NCBI RefSeq assembly: GCF_037126465.1
Contig: NC_088203.1
Span: forward strand, 79,084,168 to 79,148,167
Length of the DNA: 64,000 nt
From: Ornithodoros turicata
Lineage: Eukaryota > Arthropoda > Arachnida > Ixodida > Argasidae
Direction of reading: 5' to 3'
Below the pieces are notes generated by a model that saw nothing but the letters and a program-made list of their open reading frames with translations, was not told the origin of the DNA and searched no databases. The position numbers were made by a program, and so were the translations under genes. Positions 53,855-64,000 of the stretch are shown in pieces. Numbering within the stretch: the first letter of the stretch is position 1; the number at the start of each line of letters is the position of its first letter.

Positions 53855-56800
53855 GAGCGCCCCCCCATTCACCTGGAACTCTAATACTGGACTCTGCATC
53901 TGCAGTGGGGTGGCTAGTACAGTGGAACCTGCAGATACGAGGGGACCCTGCCTCCCTTTCGGCCTCGTCTACTCGCTGTTCACAACGGCTCCCGCGAGAT
54001 ACATTCCCGTTTCAACTGTTGGCAACCGCTACAGGGGCAGGAAGAAGTGTCCAACAGGTTTCACTGCAGGAATGGTGAGACCCGACAAGCAGCAGAGGAT
54101 AACCGCGTATCAGTCCTCCTACTGCACAGAGAAAAAATAATTTCTTTTTTTAGATAGTAACGCAGGTGCACAGTTACATTAAAACGTACCCATAGAAGTA
54201 CCCGCTTCTAAAATATTGGAATGACTGCTCTAGAAAAATAAATATATAAACAAAATACAGGAAACAATAATGAGAAATGGTTTGGCAAATTACACTGAGT
54301 GCATTGTTTGCATCAAACTTGCCATTCCTAAAGACTGTCCAAAAACATTATTTCTTCTCAGTTCCAGCAGTATTGAACGAGACGCATGCTCATGCACCAT
54401 GAACATGTTTTACAGGACAGGCACGCAAATGCAGGGACAAAGCCCTTATGAGAATTGTACCCTGCCTTGCAATGCAGAAACTCAGTCACGCATGCTGAGG
54501 TCTCATCATTCCTCCTGACATTAAAAAATGACCTCACCTACATTCACATCCACCTCAACCCAGTTGCATCGTCACCATACCACATATCCATCCTACAAAA
54601 GGTACATTGTACAACACGAGACAAATGCCACATCCTAGTTTCCTCTTTTGGGCACTAGCCGAAAGAGTACCCTCCGTGAACTACGCAAACAACACTGACA
54701 AACTCGCCCCTTCCAAAAGCCCCACGACTAGAAGGATAGAATCTCAACATTGCTCAAAATGGTGACAGAATGGTGGTGTAAAGGTAAAGATTGTTAGCTA
54801 GCGCAGATAACACAAGAAAACGTGTTTGGTTAATATGTCACGTTTGGCATACTATCTGGTAATAGCAGGAGGCAAAATTGTTTGACGTTCTACAGTGTGC
54901 AATATACCACATGTATGTTAGGACTGAACCAGTCTGCTCAGGAAAAAGAGCACATGGTAACTAAGTTACCAATGGATGATACCGTTGTGCAAAGAAAAAA
55001 AAAATCACAGTATTATCTCTGTCAGATTGGACTATTGACTGACTGATCAAACCAATATGAGACAAACCACAGAAAGATTGAGAGTGCAGACAAATTTGTA
55101 GCGATACATACTTTGCACTTTTCACCAGAGGAATTAGAAAACACTGTGCACCCTCTTACGGTCGCATTTGTCTGATCTTACCCCAGAACAAATACGGACG
55201 ATAGACAAACTACAAATAAAATTGGCCATAAAAACCTGGCAGAAAATAGGAAAAAGCCCCTTAATCGCAACTTCCAAGTGTAAAACTGTCTAAGCAAAAG
55301 ATTCATGTCAAGTCCCAACCCACACAGAATGCAGAAGGTCAGGTTCATTACAAAAAGAAATCCACGGTAACGTCATGTTCCCATGACTTCACGAAACCCC
55401 CATAACAGCTGAACAGCTGCAGGATCCAAACACCCATCCCAAAATTTCCCTTTGACCTGATTTTACGTGAACCTCCTGAAAGTTCATCCCAGTCCTAGTA
55501 CGGAGAAGGCGAGAAGAAGCGCCAAAGTAGTGACGACCCACGGTTGACAAGCTACGCAGCATGAGCTAGTTACGACGTGTGGCACGTTCAAATCCGCCTC
55601 AAAGAGGCAATGCATGGTGCATACAAAGTTTACTACACTCATTTGTGAAGTTTGCCTAATTGTCCCGTTTTCTAAGATGCGCCACAATGACCAAGCAAAA
55701 TAAGAAAGAAAGAAAGAAAAACAATTGTGCACAAAACTGGGACTACAACTCTGCAAACTGCCCCACGAAGTCTCTCTCTGAACCTATAATTACATTGACC
55801 GGGCTTTATGTTCAAAGTGAGCATACTTTATTATATATATCTCTTTCCATTCTAGTCCGATTTGTGTTTCCTCATTTGTGCTTACCTAATTGAGTACAGG
55901 GCAGGGTGTCTCCCAACACGCTGCAACAATATAGAACGGAAACCTTATGGCGTCTCCGATAGCAAAGCCACGTACAAACCAGGCATTGCTGGTGCATTTT
56001 TTTTTTCCCGAACAAAAGCACATTGTTGATACGAAGTACACATGATTGATTCAGGTGATAATTACTTCTCAAAAGCTATTTGACTGCAGGTAGGAACATA
56101 TTATAAAGTTATCCGACATCCCAGGTTCTTAAAACAAGTATGGGTTGATTACCGTTCACCTCACTTAGTGTGATGCACTGACACGGAAGTTGCAAGACAC
56201 AGCTTATTGTGAAGTGAGGTGACTTTGATTGGAATAGGCTGCAAACAAATAAGTAAATGTTACTGCCCCATCTGGTTGCAACAACGACGACATTCCTCGT
56301 GCAAAAATTTTGTGCTCCCTCACATTTTTCTTACGACAGGGAATTGCATTTCTGTTCTGCCACACATTAAATGTCAGAAATCCTACCGAAGAGTAATTTT
56401 TAAACGTCGTCTTTGATTCGCTTCTAACTAGCTGCCGACCTGTATAGCGGCCAGTATATATATACTTTGTCATAATCGTTACCCTCATTTCACTCTGAAG
56501 GCTCTCGACAAACAATACACACCCAGTAAAGAGCTTAAACCCTCTTAGAGCACACCATGCTGATATAATATCGTTGGTCTCTGTAACCTTGTCTTGACAG
56601 ATCCTCAAGTTTTGTAGCATTCTCTGTTCTTTCAAGACTACAAACAACGCGAGAGCAATGTATTCCACCACAGAAAACCCCACCCCGAGTGATTTTACAG
56701 TGTGGTAGACACTACCGCAACCTCACAGTGTACTGTACTGTACGATGCTTTACACCGACTCACAGCTTTGTTGTTCAAACACTACGCAGATAAACGCTTT

Positions 56801-59800
56801 GCCTAAAGCATCGAAGCACCGGTAGCGAAGTGCTTACCCTCCTTTCAAAGCTCTGGACAAAGCTTAAAGTGTTAGGATGAAACGACGAATGCCATAATAC
56901 ACTCTCCGATGCAGGTACCTAACGTTTTGCAGTATACACAAACAACAAGTTGAAACAATCCACAGGTACTGTACATTGTACTAGACACGGTAAGGACACA
57001 AAGCTCAACACAAATCAAGCGCTTACTACACCACAGTTTCTCTTTGCTCGTTTACTTTCATTCTCACAGGACACTGTTGTTCCCTCTTTAAGTCACACAG
57101 GCAAACGTACACTGTGTTGCGTTTGAACGGAAACATATAGTATATATGTACATATTACTAATTTAATCTGACACCTTCATCCCCATTCCATTTCACCTCA
57201 TCCAGTGAAAGCCAAGTGAACTCTGACGTTTTCACTAAATGCAACGTTTTGTCTCTGCCGCCTCCCCTCCACAACATGTACATAAACATGGCAGGCCCAG
57301 CTCAATTATATCTTACAAAATGGCTACGAGTAACTGTCCCTGCTGCTTCTTTCTTCTGCATACCCCTGTACCAATATGTGTTTTGGTTCAAGTTCCTTTG
57401 AGGCTAGCTACAATTACAAAATGTATTATTTTTCAGCAGTATTACCACCTTTTTCATCTGCAATGCAAAGAAATAGATAATGGGAAAACAGCTCCTCAAA
57501 CTGGTGACCCGTCATGTAGAGCAATAGTGCCTGAAATGCAAATGCTTGCACATGCTGTACAAGTCCTTATTTCCTAATGTGTAGAATCATTCTAAGTGTT
57601 CACTGCCATCGAAACGCAGACCTGAACTGGGGATGGCAGACTAAGGAATGTGCTACACAAAAAAATTTCATAACGAAAAAAACAACAACAAAAGAACAGA
57701 TTTAATAAAAATTCCCTGATATGCAGCAGATATTTTGTATGTACCAACATATTACTGGACTATCTACTTCACTGTGGTAATTGCTAAACAAGAGGCACAC
57801 TATTGCCTATGACAGGCGATTCGTGTTTGACAACGGACACTTTACACTGACGTAACCGTGCTTAAAAGTACTCAGCTTTAAAAGTTTGCACGTTTTAAGT
57901 TCACAAGTTCGAAAACACACGTAATCTGTCCTTTTACTTCACAAGCCTAGCCACAAATTTCAAAGCCAGGAAGCCGACTTACCACAAAGTGATATGGTCC
58001 TCTGTGGTAATATGATACCAGGGTATAGCATACTTCAAGTCAGAAATATTCAACCAGGAAGTATTTAACTGGGAGAGTGAAATCGCCACCATTAGGTGGT
58101 GAGGTGGTAGGGACTTATTGTTGTTTGCTAGCTAAAAAGAAATACAACCAAGACGGGCTATTACATTCTGGAAAGAGTAGAATACATATGATGGTTTTTC
58201 CAAAAGCCCAGAAGAACAAATTAGAACTGTGCAAACAAGCTGGTGCACTGTAGAAAAAAGCTCATCAGCTTTACCATACAGCATGGGGTATAGAATTCAA
58301 ATTTTTTATGTCAACTACCTTTATGACCCGCAAGAAGGAATACGTAAGCTGTTATGTAACTCACATCACACATCATATTTAGAGCCTGAAGTTTTCGGGT
58401 TTAACCCAATTCTTCCCAAAATTTGCACCCTGAATTGAAGGTTGCCTGTTTAGGATGAAACCCAATTTTTACCCAGCAAATTGTCCTCACAGAAACGTCT
58501 GTAGGAATGCACACTAACTTGTTTGGCAGCAAATGTAGTTACATCACTGTTTGTACCAAACCAGTACAGTTAGTTTGGGTAACTGAGCCACATTTTCATT
58601 TTCCCATTTTTTACCCCCCCCCCCCCAAATGTAATAAAAAAAATATTTCCCGATAACGTCAGGCTCTAATCATATTCCAGCAAAATGAAATTGTGCCTTT
58701 AATGTAGTTATGATGTTATTCCGCCTCATCATATTATATGTTGGATTCTGCTATTCAGAATGCAGAAGTATTATTGAGGCAACAAAAATGTAATCATATG
58801 ATTGCCATGTTTCCGTTGGGCACATTGTAATGTTATACAGTCTGCAGAGAAATTTCTTCGTGTCAAAGGTATATACTAGTAATAAGCACAAGGCATCACA
58901 GGAAATTGTTGAAACAAACTTTGTCACAGCATACTCTAGATGACAGCCGCTAGTATATCAGCACTTGCTTGTATATTGCATATCCCCTAGAACCTGCACA
59001 ACTGGTATTTGGTCCTTAATTCCACTGTGCTGCATATCATGCTGCATATCAAAAAGCCTGTGGTTTTTGGGACGGTCTGAAAAATAAATTTTGTAACCTA
59101 ACGTACTGTAAGTTCGGTTGGCAAAACAATGTTCGTGCATTCAAGGAAAATTGTCTATCTCGTCGGAACTTGATTGTGCAGGTGGCTACGTGACTCCTTG
59201 TAACCAGATTGCTGTGCTTGCACGAATTAAGTTCAAATAGAATTTCAATTTTAAAATCGATTAAAAATGCCACGTCATGGCAATCAGCAGGATATAAGGT
59301 ATCAATGGCCCTCAGGATTGCCAAGCCTCGGATTCATTATGTGTTTACCAGAAAACAGAAGCAGGTAGTTAATGGCATGGCCTAGGGGAAAGGATCATAC
59401 CCGAAAACCTCAGTCTGTGCTAGAAGATTATTAGTGTTATTCACTGTTTCATATACATGAAACAAACTTCTAAGTTTACTTGCATTGTAGTTCAAATAAT
59501 ACAAAAATTGGTTTTAATTAGGCTTGTAATCACACAACTAAACGAAAACTATAAAGAGCTTTCTTGTTACCAGATGGGTCGCACATCACGATGACATCTC
59601 GACAGCAACCAGAAACAGTATTATCTTCAATAACGTTTGATCCCATTGATAAATGTTTAGTATTCACCATGTCACCTTTAGTTTAAGCTAACCCGCCAGT
59701 TATATAAAATGAATTCAGCATATCTACCATAGTTATAGATTACCACCCTTCCCATCAAGTACAACTAAACAATACAGCTTAAAGCACAAAAACTTGCCAG

Positions 59801-62126
59801 CATGCACAGCAAGTTTATTACATAATCTGCATATTTCTAGTCTGCCTAGCACTGGGTTGTACTGTAGGTATCCCAAGTTTGACTTCCTTGGCCTAAGATC
59901 TGTAGCAATAACAAATGTTTTTTTTTTTCTTTACTGTTTTTAATGCTATTTTACTGCTCCAAATGCAGATTACTTTGCTCACTCAAAGAATATCTCCCAA
60001 TACTGAACCTCTTGCACTCAAATTCCTCTTTGTTCTCTGCAGAAAGCATCCCCATAAAATTGGATACACTACACTACACTTCTACCACAAGACAGTTGTC
60101 TACAGTACTGATAAAATTTCCCAAAGGACATGTATTTTGCGATGCTGCACGTAGCCAGCAAGCCCAGTCCACAAGCTGTGGCTACTGTTGGGTTACTGCA
60201 GTCATCAAATTGTGGAAAGCCCATTGTAGGACACATATTTTGAAGAGATCTTTGAAAGTGAAGTTGTCACAGGAAGTGATCTCTTGTTATACCTGATCTG
60301 ATAAAATACGTCCTGTTATGACCGATGAAAAGTGCAGTGGGTGACGACGACATACACCTGCAGCTTCTCCCGTTTTAACGGGGACAACCAAAACGCTCCA
60401 TTAAGCACCAAGAGACAGCAACACGGATGCACATGAATTGTGAGAAACATATTTTATACAGGGTGATCTTAGTGAGAGAAGGCTTTGCATTCTCGCGGAA
60501 AGCAGTATTAAATCTCTCATAGTCTCTTCCAGACAAATTCTTCGAGTGATTAACACCAACATGGACGAAAAGAAACAAAGAATATATCAGAGTATGCACT
60601 AAATAACAAAGCTATGTAATGTTTAAATGAATCAAATAACCATGACCTCAGTCTCATAACATGACCATAAGCTCTCTTCTTGGAGAGTTCCCCATAATTT
60701 TATGACGTGAGCATAAGAGCTTCTGCTACTTTTTTTTCTTTCCGTGAAGTCACCCCTCAATTCTCTTTAGCAGGATGGTTCACACGATAAGGTATCATCA
60801 ACAAAATGTCTCGCACATGTCACTCCCTATTGCCTACGTATGGCTAGAAGATATCGCTATTTCTAACACCCTTTGTGCTCAATCGGTTGCAAAACCAATG
60901 CAAGCTCCATCTGTTTCGCTTTACCACCGACTTTTACTTATTTACTCCCAAAATACCCGTGCCCTAAAAGTCACTAGGTTTCCCCCCCCCCCCCAAGTAC
61001 CCAAAGCCAATAAGTGCTACCTGATGCTGCACCGCTACACAAGGGGACAGACACTACACATTACACAGATGTATAGATATGTACACAGATTCACAAAGCG
61101 AAATGGTAAGCAGACTACAAATAATCGAAGCAGAGCAACACGGCATCGCTTGCATTGGCAGGCAAGCTAAATGGCATATTTTTCTCTTCCTCACAGTTTG
61201 CGTGAAAGACTCCTTTTCGTACGTGTATGATACGATATATACATATGTGTAAAGTATGTGAACCAAATGCACACCAAGAGTTTTTGTTTTTGGTGCAGTT
61301 TTTTCGTCTCCCGTGTTTCTTGACGCAGAGTCTGTGTGGTCACCACTTCCCCACCTATAGCATTTCAAACTACTTCGATGCCGTTTTGATACACTTCTGT
61401 AACACTTGCGCCGTTTTCAGACCCTCGATGCCCTCTGCTCCCATTGTGATCATTCCACTTCCCAACTGCCATATCCTTCACTGAGAGTTTGGCTTGTTTT
61501 ATATGCCTGGAGATTGCATGAAACCCCCCCTTTCTTTGAGAATCTACCCTAAAAGTTGAATCAGGTTCTTTCAACTGTTGCATATGTCATCTGTCTACTC
61601 AAACGACTTGAGGCTCAAGTCACACATGAAACCTCGCTACAAAGAAGGTTAAAGAAGCTCTGTTGCATGAAGGAACCCTGCACACGATATGTCGCAAGCG
61701 CAAAAGATATACTTCAACAAAGCAGGGTCGCTGTTTGTCGTAGCAGCAGTCCTGCAAGGCTTGTGGCCAACCGTTCGATGCAAGGTGTGCTGAGTCACAG
61801 GATTCCTGCCAGTGCCCCTACCGGGGCACACGGTTAGAGAGAACTCTTCATACGAAACATGCTTTGTAACTAGTAGTGCTGGACTGCCGTTATGAAGGAT
61901 TTGCCTTGCGACGCTAATATGGCCCAGAACTTTCAGTGAGCTTACTACCTAATCGACATGGTCATTCCATACTTCCACGAACAAGCACCAAGGCATGTGA
62001 CGTAACTTTGCACAACGTTTGAACAGTTATCTAGTAGACAGCGCAAACACAGTTTGATCAGAACTACACAAGATATAATACCAAATATATTATGCTTCTA
62101 TTGTGTCATTCTCGTTATAGTAACTA
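53855..62126. other. Downstream of stop: candidate long 3' UTR or intergenic DNA
   Basis: No coding similarity on either strand. Several AATAAA hexamers (54237, 57704, 58633, 59083). Unlike the introns, it contains none of the large palindromic MITEs. A lone CAGGGTGATC end after TA is at about 60459, without a visible partner. Confidence 0.4.
54237..54242 (+). promoter_or_regulatory. Candidate poly(A) signal AATAAA, proximal
   Basis: This is the first AATAAA downstream of the RasGRF stop codon, about 380 bases after it, followed by a T/G-rich stretch near 54300. Further AATAAA hexamers lie at 57704, 58633, 59083 and 63536, so 3' ends could be multiple. Confidence 0.45.
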
Positions 62127-62881
62127 CATTAAAACCTCCAAAGTCTGACACCTCCCTACCTCGGACACCTCCCCGTGTTGGACAAGATTTAATTGCACCG
62201 GCAGGCTCCGATTGAAACTACATGGGGACAAAATTCTCTATGTCAGTCACCTCCCCATCCCGGAAGTAGGACAGGGTTTTCCCTGCTAAGTCGGACAAAA
62301 CCCTGGCCAAATCACCTCAATCTCAGCTCATCTTTGCACCTAAAAGACCCAAGCTGAGCCAGTGCCCTTGACTTTTGCCCTTTTTTCCCCCTATGCTGGT
62401 CTCAGCATTTTGTTATTTTAGTTTTTCCGAGTCCAAAAACGGGTGTTGTCAGTCTACATCGTAACTATTCCTTGTGTGAGCATTTGTCTTCGGTTTGTCT
62501 AGAGCCTTTGAACTCGCACTGCACCAAGGCAATGAAAAGTGGGCTGACGGTTCAGAGACAAGTCCTTGAGCTTAATTCCAAGTGGGTTTAAATTATCAAG
62601 CAGGCAGCACGCTGCTCGAAAAGCTATAAAAGTAATGTCGTTGAGTGTAATCTGCACGGAATTGAATCTACCAAAATCAGTAATAATTATCAGTGAAGAG
62701 TGGGTAGAGAGGTACCGGGTACCACTAATGACCATGAATTGAAGAAGGGGGAAATTTCTGGCAACATGGCTGTGATCTTTCCCATTTTTTGTTTCCCTCG
62801 TATTCTGTAACTGGGACACCTCCCAAAAGTAGGACACACTTCGGCTGCAGTGCAGGTGTCCAAGATAGGGAGGTTTCACTG
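62127..62881. mobile_element. Tigger-like non-autonomous element, about 755 bp
   Basis: The left end CATTAAAACCTCCAAAGTCT and the inverse of the right end CAGTGAAACCTCCCTATCTT are imperfect inverted repeats. Further GGACACCTCCC/GGACAC motifs lie inside both ends. The form CAGTG.AACCTC fits pogo/Tigger ends. No transposase frame. Confidence 0.75.
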
Positions 62882-64000
62882 TGGACTATAGTTATAAATA
62901 GTTATAGCATAGTTAATGGAAATGACTTCCATTTAAAAGGACCAAAGAGAGCGAAGCTACAAAAATATTTGGACGTGCACCCTCGCAGACGAAACTAGCT
63001 CTCCTATTACCTTTTTTGCGTGAGAGTCACTTCGGTCTCTACATAACCTTTTATGTATGAAGGCAAATAAGCATCACATTATTCACATTGTGGAAGTAAC
63101 TTCAACAACCTTGGTGGTACCCCAAAAATGTAATTAATGGGATGGGTCGCTGGAGTTCCTGCTGTTGCAACAAAGCTTCTGATGTATCAAAGTTAGCTGT
63201 AGCGAAGTTTCAACCCCTTGCTTTAACTTCCTCTACCACAACTGCAAACATTTCTATTGGCTTCCTTTGAACCTCGTGTGTACTCACATTGCAGTGCTGA
63301 GATATTTTGTGTTTTCCAAAGCCAGGGTCCATAAAAGTTGAACAGTCCTCTGTACAAGTAGAGTTGTGTGTCTGTTTCTCTGAACTAATGGTGACAATAA
63401 TCTTGTCTCACAAAATGTACAGGCACCAGCTCTGTGGGTTCCAAAGCTATGACGTTACTTTTCGTGTGTTTTCCCATGAACCTGATTTGTTGACATGTAG
63501 ATATGCCTGCGATAATGCAGCATGTATGTCTACAAAATAAAGCATCTCCAGTGTACAGTTCTTGGCTCGAGGCTACTTTCTTCGTCCAGATTCCAATAGA
63601 AATCTCTATGAAGATGACGTAGCAGTACACTCCACGCTGCACCGTATGAGTATCGTAGGAAACTATATTGCTGCTATTTTTTCTGTGTCTGAAGGAAAGT
63701 GGTGTGGTCATCCAGCAATCGTTGCACCTTTCAATCACATTGGTTGCGTTGAGTAGGCGCCCAGGAGCGCGATTGTTTCAGACCCCACTCACTTAACACG
63801 ACACAAGCACCACTCGCGCACCTGGGAGTGCGAGACTCCGAGCCACTCCCCGCGCACCCCTTTTGAAATTGGGGCTTTGAAGCAGACGACAAGTGCCCGA
63901 GTGCTTGAGATTTTCCGTGACCTACTTCCTGTTGAGCGCCGGCAGGACGACCTTCGAAAGTCTGGGCTTGGAAGCAAAGTACGGACTTCTGTGTTACCCA
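62882..64000. other. Window end, nothing recognised
   Basis: AATAAA at 63536-63541 is the last plus-strand poly(A) signal. The final 250 bases are more GC-rich. Short frames on both strands have no similarity I recognise. Confidence 0.35.

Noticed and set aside
60459..60470. CAGGGTGATC after TA as another palindromic element
   Set aside because: No matching inverted end was found downstream or upstream.
62499..62879. 126-codon minus-strand frame as a transposase
   Set aside because: It lies inside a Tigger-like element but has no recognisable DNA-binding or catalytic motif.

Overview
This is eukaryotic, intron-rich DNA from an arthropod that looks like a tick or a close chelicerate relative. 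The inference rests on a conserved animal gene split into small GT-AG exons, dense non-autonomous DNA transposons, and a tRNA-derived SINE whose layout resembles tick SINEs. The species is not proven by the sequence. There is no prokaryotic gene structure, CRISPR array or operon.

One protein-coding gene is well supported: a plus-strand RasGRF-type Ras/Rho guanine-nucleotide exchange factor. Its coding exons run from 8004 to the stop at 53854. I place 23 coding exons whose splice phases agree end to end, giving about 1,245 residues. Domain order is the C-terminal part of the DH domain (8.0-23.3 kb), the second PH domain (24.5-40.2 kb), the REM/RasGEF-N segment (41.06-41.26 kb), a long low-complexity Ser/Pro/Gly/Ala linker (41.5-46.6 kb) and the CDC25 catalytic domain (46.7-53.85 kb). 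The N-terminal PH, coiled-coil, IQ and first DH residues must lie upstream of the window. Three acceptor regions (exons 6, 10 and 12) offer in-frame alternatives.

The rest is mostly intron and flank filled with mobile DNA. Classes with visible boundaries are: (a) hairpin MITEs ending CACTCTTAAA with 2-bp target duplications (17.2, 17.8, 21.4, 32.8, 34.4, 37.2 kb and degenerate copies), including one copy inserted in another; (b) large palindromes ending CAGGGTG...CACCCTG with TA duplications (15.2, 18.9, 19.5, 26.0, 37.9, 39.1, 43.9 kb); (c) hAT-like elements with 8-bp or near 8-bp duplications (12.75, 28.87, 42.98 kb); (d) pogo/Tigger-like elements (21.8, 25.2 with a dead transposase fragment, 62.1 kb); (e) a CAGT...TTTATCCAGA family (0.15, 42.2, 45.7 kb); (f) a 5'-truncated LINE on the minus strand (32.35-33.34 kb), itself split by a MITE; (g) a tRNA-derived SINE (30.2 kb); (h) minisatellites at 9-10.2, 36.9-37.8 and 53.3 kb.

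The most unusual signal is a pair of very short elements at 31.63 and 39.57 kb. Each is a near-perfect hairpin followed by a conserved single-copy tail, and each is flanked by a 14-17 bp exact target duplication. That is a retroposon-like signature on a body unlike any SINE I recognise. The last 10 kb, downstream of the stop codon, has almost none of the palindromic MITEs and several poly(A) signals. It could be a long 3' UTR or ordinary intergenic DNA; the sequence alone does not decide.
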